DNA from: Paracidovorax citrulli
Lineage (GTDB): Bacteria > Pseudomonadota > Gammaproteobacteria > Burkholderiales > Burkholderiaceae_C
Direction of reading: 5' to 3'
Length of the DNA stretch: 64,000 nt
NCBI RefSeq assembly: GCF_900100305.1
Contig: NZ_FNEY01000022.1
Span: 22,135 to 86,134, forward strand
The notes under the pieces are model-generated. The model was not told the origin of the DNA, did not search any database, and worked only from the letters and a program-made list of their open reading frames with translations. Position numbers and translations under genes: made by a program. Positions 49,844 to 58,700 of this stretch are shown here, one piece after another (position 1 is the stretch's first letter; each line of letters begins with the position of its first letter).

Positions 49844-50590
49844 ATGAAAGCTTCCCGAACCGAATCCCGGCCCACGCCTTCCGCCGAGCCGCCGCGTCCA
49901 CCCTCCGGGGTGCTGGAACGCGGCATCGCCATCCTCGAGTGTTTCGACGAAGACAGCCTGCGTCTGCCGCTGCGCGACGTGGCGGAGCGGACCGGGCTGG
50001 ACAAGGCCACCGCGCTGCGGCTCCTCGGCGTGCTGGTGCGCTCCCGCATGGTCCACCGCTTCGACAACGGCGACTACGCGCCCGGGCCCGCCCTGCTGCA
50101 CATGGGCATGCTGTACCGGCAGACCTTCGACATCGGCGCGCGCCTGCAGCCGGCGCTGCAGGCCGTGATGCAGGAAACGGGCGAGACGGTGGCCTTCTAC
50201 GTGCGCGACGGCGACGAGCGCGTCTGCCTGTACCGCGAGAACAGTCGCAACGAGGTGCGCCACCATGTGGAGGTGGGCGCGCGCATTCCGCTCACCGCGG
50301 GCGGTTCCTCATCCCACGTGCTGCGCCATTTCACGGGCAGCGAAACGCCGCAGGCCGAGGCCATCGCCCGCGACGGCTTCGCCATGACGCGGGAGGAGCG
50401 CGTGCCCCAGATCGCCTCCGTGGCCGTGCCGGTCTTCGACAGCGACGGCAGCTTCCTGGGTGCCGTGGTCGTGATCGGCATCGCGCCCCGGCAGAGCGCC
50501 ACGGCCCAGCGGCGCGCCGTGCAGGTGGTGCGCAGCGCGCTGCAGGCCCAGGGCTTCAGCAGCCGGCCTCCGCGCGGCTGGCAGGGCTAG
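49844..50590 (+). CDS. IclR-family transcriptional regulator
   Basis: This 248-residue regulator has the IclR N-terminal winged helix (about residues 20-85: GVLERGIAILECFDEDSLRL and RDVAERTGLDKATALRLLGV) and the effector-binding domain (about 95-240, including GETVAFYVRDGDERVCLYRE and ASVAVPVFDSDGSFLGAVVV). I chose the ATG at 49844; a GTG at 49808 is possible. It is divergent from the FAD oxidase operon and convergent with the MmgE/PrpD gene, overlapping its 3' end by 35 bp. Matching operators flank both targets. Confidence 0.92.
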   Translation: MKASRTESRPTPSAEPPRPPSGVLERGIAILECFDEDSLRLPLRDVAERTGLDKATALRLLGVLVRSRMVHRFDNGDYAPGPALLHMGMLYRQTFDIGARLQPALQAVMQETGETVAFYVRDGDERVCLYRENSRNEVRHHVEVGARIPLTAGGSSSHVLRHFTGSETPQAEAIARDGFAMTREERVPQIASVAVPVFDSDGSFLGAVVVIGIAPRQSATAQRRAVQVVRSALQAQGFSSRPPRGWQG

Positions 50591-51995
50591 GGCCGGTTGA
50601 CGGGCCCCGGGCCGGCGCGCTTGCGAAAAGCGCGGCGGCGGGCGCGCACGGCTGCGGGTCGCGCGCGGGGTCCGTGAACGCTTCGCACCAGGCCACGATG
50701 GCGGCTGCCGCGGCATCGTCCATCGCGGGCACGAAGTCGCGCATGCGCTGCTGCAGGCCGGCCCAGGTGTAGGGGTCTTCGGGGTCGCCGCGGCGCAGTT
50801 CGCGGTAGGCGCTGACCTGCCTGCCGCCCTGCAGCGTCGCCGTCACACGGGCCGGACGGCGCCGCGGGAACGCTTGCTGGAACACGTCCGACGGCACCAC
50901 TTCCATGCGATCGGCCAGCGCGCGCAGCGCGGGGGAATCGGGCTGCGGCGCTTCGGTGTCGGCGATGCCCAGCGCCCCCTTGTGCAGCAGCACCGCCAGC
51001 ACATAGCGCAGGCAGAAGCTCGCTTCCGCCGGCTTCGCGGGCCAGTGCACGCCCGCGATTTTGAGGGCATGCGGAAACACCTCGATGCGCAGCGACTGCA
51101 CATCGGCGCCCGTGATGCCGTGCTCCACCATCAGCGCCCGGGTCGCATCCAGGGGCGTGAAGAGCATGGCGCAGGCGGGCCATGCCTTGATGGTGGCGGT
51201 GTGCAGGCGCCCGGGCGCATCGAGCCCGCCATCCACCGCGTCCAGCGGCCCGTTGCCCGACAGCGCCGCGTACATCCCGCGCCGCCCAGTGAAGAAGGCC
51301 TGCGCGCCCGGCATGCCCGCGCGCGCCGCGCTGGCCGCCGCCATGCCGTTGCGCACGGCGAACGCGGGATGCAGCGACTTCGCTGCGTGCGCCCCGTCGT
51401 CCACCAACTGCCAGAGGCCGGCCGCCTGGGTGGCGGCGATGCCCAGCGCGTGGTGCAGGCGGTCCGGCTCCAGTCCCATCGCCATCCCCGCCGCTGCCGC
51501 GGCACCCACGGCGCCGGCAGTGGCGGTGGCATGGAACAGCCCCGCGTGCCCCGCGCCCAATGCCTCGCCCAGGCGCAACGCGACCTCGTAGCCGGCGATG
51601 ACCGCGCGGGCCGCCTGGGCGCGGGTGAGGCCCAGCGCCGGGGCCAGCGCGAGCACGGGCGTGACGGCGACCACCCCTGGGTGCAGCATCGCGGCGCGGT
51701 GGGCATCGTCGATCTCGCGCAGGTGAGCGATGGCCGCATTGGCGAAGGCCGCCCCCACCGGATGCGCGGCCGCGCCGCCGAACACGCGGGACGGGCCCGT
51801 GCCGGGCGACACCTCCATCGCGATGCCGCGCATCGTGGCCGCGGCGGGCAGGTCGAGCGCCGCCAGGCCGGCGGTCGTCCAGTCCAGCAGCGCCTGCGCC
51901 AGGCGCTCGCGCGTGGCCGGTGACGGGGGCTGCGATGCCTGGTCGAACAGATGCGCGACAAGCCTTGCTTCCGGCAGGGGAGATGGGGTGTGCAT
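50556..51995 (-). CDS. MmgE/PrpD family protein
   Basis: This 479-residue protein belongs to the family of 2-methylcitrate dehydratase, cis-aconitate decarboxylase and iminodisuccinate epimerase. FGGAAAHPVGAAFANAAIAH, EIDDAHRAAMLHPGVVAVTP and DDGAHAAKSLHPAFAVRNGM are family segments containing the active-site Asp, His and Lys positions. No prpB/prpC genes are nearby, so methylcitrate metabolism is unlikely. Epimerase or dehydratase action on a dicarboxylate is more plausible. It is divergent from the MBL gene across a 73-bp region containing the second operator. Confidence 0.88.
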   Translation of the reverse strand: MHTPSPLPEARLVAHLFDQASQPPSPATRERLAQALLDWTTAGLAALDLPAAATMRGIAMEVSPGTGPSRVFGGAAAHPVGAAFANAAIAHLREIDDAHRAAMLHPGVVAVTPVLALAPALGLTRAQAARAVIAGYEVALRLGEALGAGHAGLFHATATAGAVGAAAAAGMAMGLEPDRLHHALGIAATQAAGLWQLVDDGAHAAKSLHPAFAVRNGMAAASAARAGMPGAQAFFTGRRGMYAALSGNGPLDAVDGGLDAPGRLHTATIKAWPACAMLFTPLDATRALMVEHGITGADVQSLRIEVFPHALKIAGVHWPAKPAEASFCLRYVLAVLLHKGALGIADTEAPQPDSPALRALADRMEVVPSDVFQQAFPRRRPARVTATLQGGRQVSAYRELRRGDPEDPYTWAGLQQRMRDFVPAMDDAAAAAIVAWCEAFTDPARDPQPCAPAAALFASAPARGPSTGPSPASRAEAGC

Positions 51996-52017
51996 GGAGT
52001 CTCCGGATGTTTTATTG

Positions 52018-52036
52018 AATGAAATATCTTTCATTG
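52018..52036. promoter_or_regulatory. Second copy of the IclR-type operator, between prpD-like and MBL genes
   Basis: AATGAAATATCTTTCATTG matches AATGAAATACATTTCAGTT upstream of iclR at 15 of 19 positions and keeps the TGAAA-N4-TTTCA dyad. It lies 23 bp before the minus-strand start (51995) and 33 bp before the plus-strand start (52069), where it could control both genes. Confidence 0.7.
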
Positions 52037-52068
52037 TATAAAATATTGCTTCCCAACGAGGAAGCGCC

Positions 52069-52941
52069 ATGCCCCTTTCCGTCCAGCATTTTTTCGACAG
52101 CGCCACCTCCACGTTCTCGTACGTGGTGGACGACGGCGCCGGCCATTGCGCGGTCATCGATCCCGTCATGGGGTTCGACCAGAAGGCAGGACGCACCGAC
52201 CCAGGGCCCGCCGAGGCCGTGGCCGCCCACATCGCGGCCAAGGGGTTGCGGGTGGACTGGCTGCTGGAAACCCACGCCCATGCGGACCATCTCTCGGCGG
52301 CGCCCTGGCTCCAGAAGCGCTTCGGCGGGCTGGTGGGCATCGGCGCCGGAATCACGCAGGTCCAGCGGGAATTCCGCGGCATCTTCAACGCGACCGACCT
52401 GCCCACCGACGGCTCGCAGTTCGGCCACCTGTTCGCCGATGGCGAGACGTTTTCCATCGGGCGCCTGCAGGCCGCCGCCCTGCACGTGCCCGGCCACACC
52501 CCCGCCGACGTCGCCTACCGGATCACCGATCCCGCCGCGGGGCCCGATGCGGTCTTCGTGGGGGATACGCTGTTCATGCCCGACGTCGGCACCGCGCGCT
52601 GCGACTTTCCCGGCGGCGATGCCCGCACGCTGTTCCAGTCGGTGCGGCGCATCCTGGCGCTGCCGGCCGAGACGCTGCTCTATCTCTGCCACGACTATCC
52701 GCCCGCGGGGCGGCAGGCCCAGTGCCGCACGACCGTCGCGCGGCAGCGGGCATCGAACATCCATGTGCGCGACGGCATCGCCGCGCATGACTTCGTCGCG
52801 ATGCGCACCGAGCGCGATGCGACGCTGAACCTTCCGGCGCTCATGCTGCCCGCGGTCCAGGTGAACATCCGGGCGGGCCATATGCCCCCGCCCGAAGCGA
52901 ACGGCACGGCCTACCTGAAGATCCCGGTCAACCTGCTCTGA
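52069..52941 (+). CDS. MBL-fold hydrolase, persulfide dioxygenase (ETHE1/Blh)-like
   Basis: This 290-residue metallo-beta-lactamase-fold protein has the metal motif LLETHAHADHLSAAPWLQKR, a further His in HVPGHTPADVAY, Asp in AVFVGDTLFMPDVGTARCDF and His in LLYLCHDYPPAG. The pattern resembles persulfide dioxygenases of the ETHE1/BLH group, which oxidise glutathione persulfide to sulfite with an iron centre. GAGGAAG precedes the ATG. It shares an operator candidate with the iclR region, linking it to the neighbouring sulfurtransferase operon. Confidence 0.87.
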   Translation: MPLSVQHFFDSATSTFSYVVDDGAGHCAVIDPVMGFDQKAGRTDPGPAEAVAAHIAAKGLRVDWLLETHAHADHLSAAPWLQKRFGGLVGIGAGITQVQREFRGIFNATDLPTDGSQFGHLFADGETFSIGRLQAAALHVPGHTPADVAYRITDPAAGPDAVFVGDTLFMPDVGTARCDFPGGDARTLFQSVRRILALPAETLLYLCHDYPPAGRQAQCRTTVARQRASNIHVRDGIAAHDFVAMRTERDATLNLPALMLPAVQVNIRAGHMPPPEANGTAYLKIPVNLL

Positions 52942-53003
52942 TCCACCCGGCTGCGGGGCGGCCGCCGCGCTGTCCCGGGCGCGGCGCACGCGCGCCGGTG
53001 CTC

Positions 53004-54527
53004 CTAGCGCTTGCGTCCGCCGAACACGCTGCCCAGCACCCCGCGCAGGATCTCCTTGCCCAGCGAGGTGCCCATGGTGCGCACGGCCGAGCGGGCCATG
53101 GTCTGCACCAGCCCGTCCTTCCGGCCGCCGCGCGGACCCGTGGTGCCGAACAGCACGTCGTTCAGGCCCCCGAGCAGGCCGCCGCCATCGGCCGTGCCCG
53201 CAGGGTCGGCGGTGCCGGTCCTGGCCTGGCCGGGCGCGGCGGCGGCAGCGCCCTCGGTCCGGCCCTTGAGCTTCTCGTAGGCCGATTCGCGGTCCACCGT
53301 CTTTTCATAGACGCCCGCCACCAGCGACTGCGCCATCAGCGCCTGGCGCTGCTGCGGGGTGACCGGCCCGATCTGGCTGCCGGGCGGCAGCACGAAGACG
53401 CGCTCGGTGGGCACGGGGCGGCCCTTGGCGTCCAGCAGGCTGACCAGCGCCTCGCCCACCGCCAGCTCGGTGATGGCGGCCTCGATGTCCAGCCCGGGCT
53501 GCGGGCGCATGGTGGTGGCCGTGGCCTTCACGGCCTTCTGGTCGCGCGGCGTGAAGGCGCGCAGCGCGTGCTGCACGCGGTTGCCGAGCTGGGCCAGCAC
53601 GCTGTCGGGAATGTCCAGCGGGTTCTGGGTCACGAAATACACGCCCACGCCCTTGGATCGCACCAGCCGCACCACCAGCTCGATGCGCTCGACCAGCACC
53701 TTGGGCGCCTCGTTGAAGAGCAGGTGGGCCTCGTCGAAGAAGAACACCAGCTTCGGCTGGTCCGGGTCGCCGATCTCGGGCAGCTGCTCGAAGAGTTCCG
53801 ACAGCATCCAGAGCAGGAAGGTGGCGTAGAGGCGCGGCGACTGCATCAGCTTGTCGGCCGCGAGGATGTTCACCACTCCGCGGCCGTCCACCGTCTGCAT
53901 CAGGTCGTTGATGTCGAGCATCGGCTCGCCGAAGAACCTGTCGCCGCCCTGCGCCTCGATCTGCAGCAGCCCGCGCTGGATGGCGCCCACGCTGGCGGCA
54001 CTGATGTTGCCGTACTCGGTGGTGAACTCCTTCGCGTTCTCGCCCACGTGGGCGAGCATGGCGCGCAGGTCCTTCAGGTCGAGCAGCAGCAGGCCGTTGT
54101 CGTCGGCGATCTTGAACACGATGTTGAGCACGCCCAGCTGCGTCTCGTTCAGGCCCAGCATGCGGCCGAGCAGCAGCGGCCCCATGTCGGAGATGGTGGC
54201 GCGCACGGGGTGGCCCTGCTCGCCGAACACGTCCCAGAGCGTGGTGGGGCAGGCGAGGGGCTCCGGCGGGGGCAGGCCGCGCTCGGCCAGGGTGGCGGCC
54301 ATCTTCTCGCCGATGCGGCCGGGCTGGCTGATGCCGGTCAGGTCGCCCTTCACGTCGGCCATGAACACCGGCACGCCGGTGCGGGAAAACCCCTCGGCGA
54401 GGGTCTGCAGGGTGACCGTCTTGCCGGTGCCGGTGGCACCCGTGATGAGCCCGTGGCGGTTGGCCAGCGCGGGCAGCAGGTGGCATTCGGCGGTGTCGTG
54501 CTTCGCAATCAGGATCGGTTCGGCCAT
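53004..54527 (-). CDS. HerA-like/DUF853 ATPase
   Basis: This 507-residue P-loop ATPase of the HerA-FtsK superfamily has Walker [17 protein letters not shown] (near residue 30). Walker B is [14 protein letters not shown], and the downstream segment is [21 protein letters not shown] Gly/Ala-rich linker (about 430-455) precedes a basic C-terminus (SVFGGRKR). The DUF853 (YjgR) family is widespread in proteobacteria, but its role is not settled; DNA translocation is a reasonable inference. It is divergent from yebC. Confidence 0.9.
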   Translation of the reverse strand: MAEPILIAKHDTAECHLLPALANRHGLITGATGTGKTVTLQTLAEGFSRTGVPVFMADVKGDLTGISQPGRIGEKMAATLAERGLPPPEPLACPTTLWDVFGEQGHPVRATISDMGPLLLGRMLGLNETQLGVLNIVFKIADDNGLLLLDLKDLRAMLAHVGENAKEFTTEYGNISAASVGAIQRGLLQIEAQGGDRFFGEPMLDINDLMQTVDGRGVVNILAADKLMQSPRLYATFLLWMLSELFEQLPEIGDPDQPKLVFFFDEAHLLFNEAPKVLVERIELVVRLVRSKGVGVYFVTQNPLDIPDSVLAQLGNRVQHALRAFTPRDQKAVKATATTMRPQPGLDIEAAITELAVGEALVSLLDAKGRPVPTERVFVLPPGSQIGPVTPQQRQALMAQSLVAGVYEKTVDRESAYEKLKGRTEGAAAAAPGQARTGTADPAGTADGGGLLGGLNDVLFGTTGPRGGRKDGLVQTMARSAVRTMGTSLGKEILRGVLGSVFGGRKR

Positions 54528-54675
54528 GGCTGGGGAGAGTCAAAAGTAAAATCGCGGCAATCGCTCGGGAACCCCTGGACGGATCGGGCGGAAAGTGCGC
54601 GTACATGCACACGGCGCGGTGATTCGTGCAGAGGTTCCCTAGATTAATCGATAGACACAACAGCAAGGACTCCCT

Positions 54676-55395
54676 GTGGCAGGACACAGCAAATGGGCCA
54701 ATATCCAGCACCGCAAGGGGCGGCAGGATGAAAAGCGCGGCAAGATCTGGACCCGGATCATTCGCGAAATCACCGTCGCCGCGCGCGCTGGCGGCGGCGA
54801 CGTCTCGGCCAACCCGCGCCTGCGGCTGGCCATCGACAAGGCCAAGGCCGCCAACATGCCGGCCGACCGCATCAAATACAACATCGACAAGGCCACCGGC
54901 AATGCCGAAGGCCTGACCTACGAGGAAATCCGCTACGAAGGCTACGGCATCGGCGGCGCGGCCATCATCGTGGACACGATGACCGACAACCGCGTGCGCA
55001 CCGTGGCCGAGGTGCGCTACGCGTTCAGCAAGTACGGCGGCAACATGGGCACGGAAGGCTCGGTGGCCTTCCAGTTCAAGCACGTGGGCCAGCTCATCTT
55101 CGCCCCCGGCACCAGCGAGGACAAGGTCATGGAAGTGGCCCTGGAGGCCGGCGCCGAAGACGTGGTGGCCGACGAGGACGGCGCCATCGAGGTGCTCACA
55201 GCGCCCGGCGACTTCGAGGCCGTGAAGAACGCCCTGGAGGCCGCGGGCCTGACGCCCGACGCCGCCGACGTGACCATGCGCCCCGACGTCACCATCGACC
55301 TGGCCGGCGAGGACGCCGAGCGCATGCAGAAGCTCCTGGACGTGATCGAGGACCTCGACGACGTGCAGGAGGTTTATCACAACGCCGCGCTCTGA
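54676..55395 (+). CDS. yebC: YebC/PmpR family protein
   Basis: This 239-residue member of the YebC/TACO1 family is described as a transcriptional regulator in some bacteria. More recent work shows YebC-type proteins helping ribosomes through proline-rich stretches. [20 protein letters not shown] at the start and [18 protein letters not shown] in domain two are diagnostic. It begins with GTG, and the residue order then matches the invariant family N-terminus. purD follows 23 bp downstream. Confidence 0.96.
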   Translation: MAGHSKWANIQHRKGRQDEKRGKIWTRIIREITVAARAGGGDVSANPRLRLAIDKAKAANMPADRIKYNIDKATGNAEGLTYEEIRYEGYGIGGAAIIVDTMTDNRVRTVAEVRYAFSKYGGNMGTEGSVAFQFKHVGQLIFAPGTSEDKVMEVALEAGAEDVVADEDGAIEVLTAPGDFEAVKNALEAAGLTPDAADVTMRPDVTIDLAGEDAERMQKLLDVIEDLDDVQEVYHNAAL

Positions 55396-55418
55396 CCGAC
55401 GAGGCACCCGGACACCCC

Positions 55419-56699
55419 ATGAAAGTTCTTGTCATCGGAGGCGGCGGCCGTGAACACGCAATGGCCTGGAAACTCTCGCAGTCTCCCAAGGTCATCAAGG
55501 TCTACGTGGCCCCCGGCAACGGCGGCACCGCCCTCAATTCCAAGCTCGAAAACATTCCCCTGACCGACGTGCGCGCGCTGCGCGCCTGGGCGCAGGAGCA
55601 GAAGATCCAGCTCACCGTGGTCGGCCCGGAGGCGCCCCTGGCCGCCGGCGTGGTGGACGAGTTCCGCGCGCACGGCCTGCGCATCTTCGGCCCCACGAAG
55701 GCCGCCGCGCAGCTGGAAAGCTCCAAGGCCTTCTCCAAGGCCTTCATGCGCCGCCACGGCATCCCCACGGCCGACTACGACACCTTCACCGACCCGGCGC
55801 TGGCCCATGCCTTCATCGACCGCCTGGGCGCGCCCATCGTGGTCAAGGCCGACGGCCTGGCCGCCGGCAAGGGCGTGGTCGTGGCCATGACCGCGCAGGA
55901 GGCCCACGACGCGGTGGACTTCATGCTCGTGGACAACAAGTACGGCGTGAGCCACAACGAAGGCGGCGCGCGCGTGGTGATCGAGCAGTTCCTCGAAGGC
56001 GAGGAAGCGAGCTTCATCGTGCTGTGCGACGGCAAGAACGTCGCCGCGCTGGCCACCAGCCAGGACCACAAGCGCCTGAAGGACGGCGACCAGGGCCCCA
56101 ACACGGGCGGCATGGGCGCGTACTCGCCCGCACCGGTGGTCACGGCCGACGTGCATGCGCGCGCCATGCGCGAGATCATCCTGCCGACCATCCGCGGCAT
56201 GGAAAAGGATGGCATCCCCTACACCGGCTTCCTGTACGCCGGCCTGATGATCGACGCCAAGGGCCATCCCAAGACGCTGGAGTTCAACTGCCGCATGGGC
56301 GACCCCGAGACCCAGCCCATCCTCATGCGCCTCAAGAGCGACCTGGTGGACGTGCTGGGCGCCGGCGTGGACGGCAAGCTCGACCAGGTCGAACTGCAGT
56401 GGGACCGCCGCCCCGCGCTGGGCGTCGTCATGGCCGCCCACGGCTACCCGGAAAGCCCCCGCAAGGGCGACGCCATCACCGGCCTGCCGGCGGATGCCGA
56501 CGACGCCATGGTGTTCCATGCCGGCACCGGGCTGCAGGACGGCGTGGTGCGCACCACCGGCGGCCGCGTGCTCTGCGTGACGGCGCTGGCCGACAGCGTG
56601 AAGCTGGCGCAGCAGCGCGTCTATGACGTGGCGCGCGGCATCCACTTCGACGGCGCGCAGTACCGCCGCGACATCGGCCACCGGGCGGTGAAGAGCTGA
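55419..56699 (+). CDS. purD: Phosphoribosylamine-glycine ligase
   Basis: This 426-residue ATP-grasp enzyme makes glycinamide ribonucleotide in de novo purine synthesis. [20 protein letters not shown] is the N-domain. [20 protein letters not shown] and [20 protein letters not shown] belong to the ATP-grasp core. [15 protein letters not shown] and [20 protein letters not shown] bind ligand and metal. Its TGA overlaps the hemF ATG by one base, so the two are probably translated together. Confidence 0.98.
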   Translation: MKVLVIGGGGREHAMAWKLSQSPKVIKVYVAPGNGGTALNSKLENIPLTDVRALRAWAQEQKIQLTVVGPEAPLAAGVVDEFRAHGLRIFGPTKAAAQLESSKAFSKAFMRRHGIPTADYDTFTDPALAHAFIDRLGAPIVVKADGLAAGKGVVVAMTAQEAHDAVDFMLVDNKYGVSHNEGGARVVIEQFLEGEEASFIVLCDGKNVAALATSQDHKRLKDGDQGPNTGGMGAYSPAPVVTADVHARAMREIILPTIRGMEKDGIPYTGFLYAGLMIDAKGHPKTLEFNCRMGDPETQPILMRLKSDLVDVLGAGVDGKLDQVELQWDRRPALGVVMAAHGYPESPRKGDAITGLPADADDAMVFHAGTGLQDGVVRTTGGRVLCVTALADSVKLAQQRVYDVARGIHFDGAQYRRDIGHRAVKS

Positions 56700-57670
56700 T
56701 GGCCACGGCTTCCGGACCGGGGCGCGCCCCGGGCGTTTCCGCGCCGCCGCCGGATGCGGCCGAGCGCGTGCGCGCCTACCTGGTGGACCTGCAGTCGCGC
56801 ATCACCAACGCGGTCGAGAGCGTCGAGGGGCAGGGCGGTGCGCGCTTTCTCTCCGACGCGTGGAGCAAGGCCCCGGGCGAGCCGCTGCAGGGCGACGGCG
56901 TCACCCGCATCCTCGAGGGCGGGCGCGTGTTCGAGCGCGCGGGCTGCGGCTTCTCGCACGTGCGCGGCGCCGCGCTGCCGCCTTCGGCCACGCAGCACCG
57001 GCCCGAGCTGGCCGGCGCGCCGTTCGAGGCCATGGGCGTGTCGCTGGTGTTCCACCCGGTCAACCCCTACGTGCCCACGGTGCACATGAACGTACGCATG
57101 ATCGCCGCCGCGCGCGACGGGCAGCCGCCCGTGTGCTGGTTCGGCGGCGGCATGGACCTCACGCCCTACTACGGCTTCGAGGAAGACGCGGTGCATTTCC
57201 ACCGCAGCTGCCGCGACGCGGTCTATCCGTTCGGCGAAGGGCTCTACCTGCGCTTCAAGCGCTGGTGCGACGAATACTTCTACCTCAAGCACCGCGACGA
57301 GCAGCGCGGCATCGGCGGCATCTTCTTCGACGACTTCTCCGAGCTGGGTTTCGACCGCAGCCTGGCGATGATGCAGTCGGTGGGCGATGCGTTCCTGGGC
57401 GCCTACCTGCCGATCGTGCAGCGGCGCCAGGGCATCTACTTCGGCGACCGCGAGCGCTCCTTCCAGTGCTACCGGCGCGGCCGCTACGTCGAGTTCAACC
57501 TCGTCTGGGACCGCGGCACGCATTTCGGGCTGCAGTCCGGCGGGCGCACCGAGTCGATCCTGCTGTCCATGCCGCCCCTGGCGGGCTGGGCCTACCAGCG
57601 GCAGGACGCCCCGGGCACGCCCGAAGCCGAGCTGACGCGTCGCTTCCTCGTGCGGCGCGACTGGCTGTGA
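56699..57670 (+). CDS. hemF: Oxygen-dependent coproporphyrinogen III oxidase
   Basis: This 323-residue enzyme converts coproporphyrinogen III to protoporphyrinogen IX in haem synthesis using O2. [60 protein letters not shown] and [20 protein letters not shown] are all hallmark segments. The first 20 residues are a variable Pro/Ala-rich extension. In many Burkholderiales nadD follows hemF, but here only 196 bp separates it from rsfS. Confidence 0.97.
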   Translation: MATASGPGRAPGVSAPPPDAAERVRAYLVDLQSRITNAVESVEGQGGARFLSDAWSKAPGEPLQGDGVTRILEGGRVFERAGCGFSHVRGAALPPSATQHRPELAGAPFEAMGVSLVFHPVNPYVPTVHMNVRMIAAARDGQPPVCWFGGGMDLTPYYGFEEDAVHFHRSCRDAVYPFGEGLYLRFKRWCDEYFYLKHRDEQRGIGGIFFDDFSELGFDRSLAMMQSVGDAFLGAYLPIVQRRQGIYFGDRERSFQCYRRGRYVEFNLVWDRGTHFGLQSGGRTESILLSMPPLAGWAYQRQDAPGTPEAELTRRFLVRRDWL

Positions 57671-57702
57671 GCCGCCGCCGCATGCCCCCGTGGAGGGCGC
57701 AA

Positions 57703-57721
57703 AGCTATAATTTCAATAGCT
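57703..57721. repeat. Short palindromic element between hemF and rsfS
   Basis: AGCTAT-AATTTCA-ATAGCT is a perfect 6-bp inverted repeat within the wider sequence GCAAAGCTATAATTTCAATA. From memory, very similar dyads followed by GCTGC(T)TGCG occur many times in intergenic DNA of Comamonadaceae genomes. Its AT content contrasts with the flanking GC-rich DNA. Its function is unknown. Confidence 0.5.
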
Positions 57722-57806
57722 GCCTGCGTCCGCCTCGCCAAGGTACCCGGCAGGAAACACCCTCCAACCCCGCTGCGCTGGCGCATCGCGTGCCCGCAGG
57801 GCTCCA

Positions 57807-57836
57807 TTGGCTCCCGCGCGTGTTGCGCGCTATATT
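57807..57836 (+). promoter_or_regulatory. Candidate sigma-70 promoter of rsfS
   Basis: TTGGCT (57807-57812) and TATATT (57831-57836) are separated by 18 bp. A start site near 57843 would leave about 24 bases before the rsfS ATG. It lies in the 196-bp gap after hemF. Confidence 0.55.
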
Positions 57837-57866
57837 GCCTCTCACCCCCAACACTTCCCGTCCCTG

Positions 57867-58658
57867 ATGACCACCTCCACCCGTTCGGAATCCGCCGCCA
57901 AGAAGGACGTCACGAAACTCCAGCGCGCCATCGTCGATGGCCTGGAGGACGTCAAGGCGCAAGACATCCAGGTGTTCAACACCGAGAAGCTGTCGCCGCT
58001 CTTCGAGCGGGTCATCGTGGCGTCGGGCACGTCCAACCGGCAGACCAAGGCCCTGGCCGCCAGCGTGCGCGACGCCGTGCGCGAGGCGGGCTTCCCCAAG
58101 CCGCGCACCGAGGGCGAGGACAACGGCGAATGGATCATCGTGGACTGCGGCGCCGCCGTGGCCCACATCATGCAGCCGGCCATCCGCCAGTACTACCGCC
58201 TGGAAGAGATCTGGGGCGAGACGCCGGTGCGCCTGAAGCTCGGTGCCGCCAAGCCCGTGAAGGCCGCCGAATCCGGCGATGCCGCGCCCGCGAAGAAGAA
58301 AGCCGCGCCGCGCAAGAAGGCCGCGGCGGCCGAAGCGGAAGTGCCGGCACGCAAGCCGGGCCGCGGCAAGGCCGCCGCCGCTGCCCCCGCTCCGGCTCCC
58401 GCCAGGAAGGCTGCCGGCAAGGCCGCGCCCGCGAAGGCCGCTGCCGCCAAGGCTCCGGCCAAGGCCCCCGCCAGGGCACCTGCGAAAGCCGCCGCCGGCA
58501 AGTCGCCCGCAGCCAAGTCCGCGGCACCGAAGGTGAAGACCGTGGTCGTGAAGCCCGTGGCCCGCAAGCCCGCCGCGAAGTCCGCTGCCGCGAAGGCGCC
58601 GGCGGCTCCGCGCAAGGCTGCCGCCAGGAAGGCCCCGGCCCGCAAGAAGGCCGGCTGA
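57867..58658 (+). CDS. rsfS: Ribosome silencing factor RsfS with histone-H1-like C-terminal tail
   Basis: This is a 263-residue protein. Residues 1-125 are a complete RsfS/Iojap domain (ERVIVASGTSNRQTKALAAS; EGEDNGEWIIVDCGAAVAHI; QYYRLEEIWGE), which binds ribosomal protein uL14 and blocks subunit joining in starvation. From about 130 to the end the sequence is nearly all Ala, Lys, Pro and Arg in KAAAAKAPAKAP-like repeats, resembling histone H1/AlgP tails. Ordinary RsfS is 105-130 residues. The start at 57867 fits the promoter candidate. rlmH follows 42 bp downstream. Confidence 0.93.
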   Translation: MTTSTRSESAAKKDVTKLQRAIVDGLEDVKAQDIQVFNTEKLSPLFERVIVASGTSNRQTKALAASVRDAVREAGFPKPRTEGEDNGEWIIVDCGAAVAHIMQPAIRQYYRLEEIWGETPVRLKLGAAKPVKAAESGDAAPAKKKAAPRKKAAAAEAEVPARKPGRGKAAAAAPAPAPARKAAGKAAPAKAAAAKAPAKAPARAPAKAAAGKSPAAKSAAPKVKTVVVKPVARKPAAKSAAAKAPAAPRKAAARKAPARKKAG

Positions 58659-58688
58659 GTGAGCAGGCAGGCGGGCATGCCGCCCGCG

Positions 58689-58694
58689 TAGCAT
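58689..58694 (+). promoter_or_regulatory. Candidate -10 box (TAGCAT) of rlmH
   Basis: TAGCAT ends six bases before the rlmH ATG, and no Shine-Dalgarno sequence is visible in the leader. The placement resembles the -10-like boxes before dnaE and clpS. It is weaker than those two. Confidence 0.3.
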
Positions 58695-58700
58695 TGACCG

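Noticed and set aside
50556..51995. Assignment as prpD of the methylcitrate cycle
   Set aside because: No prpB, prpC or acnD genes are nearby and the neighbours suggest a different acid, so a specific prpD name is not justified.
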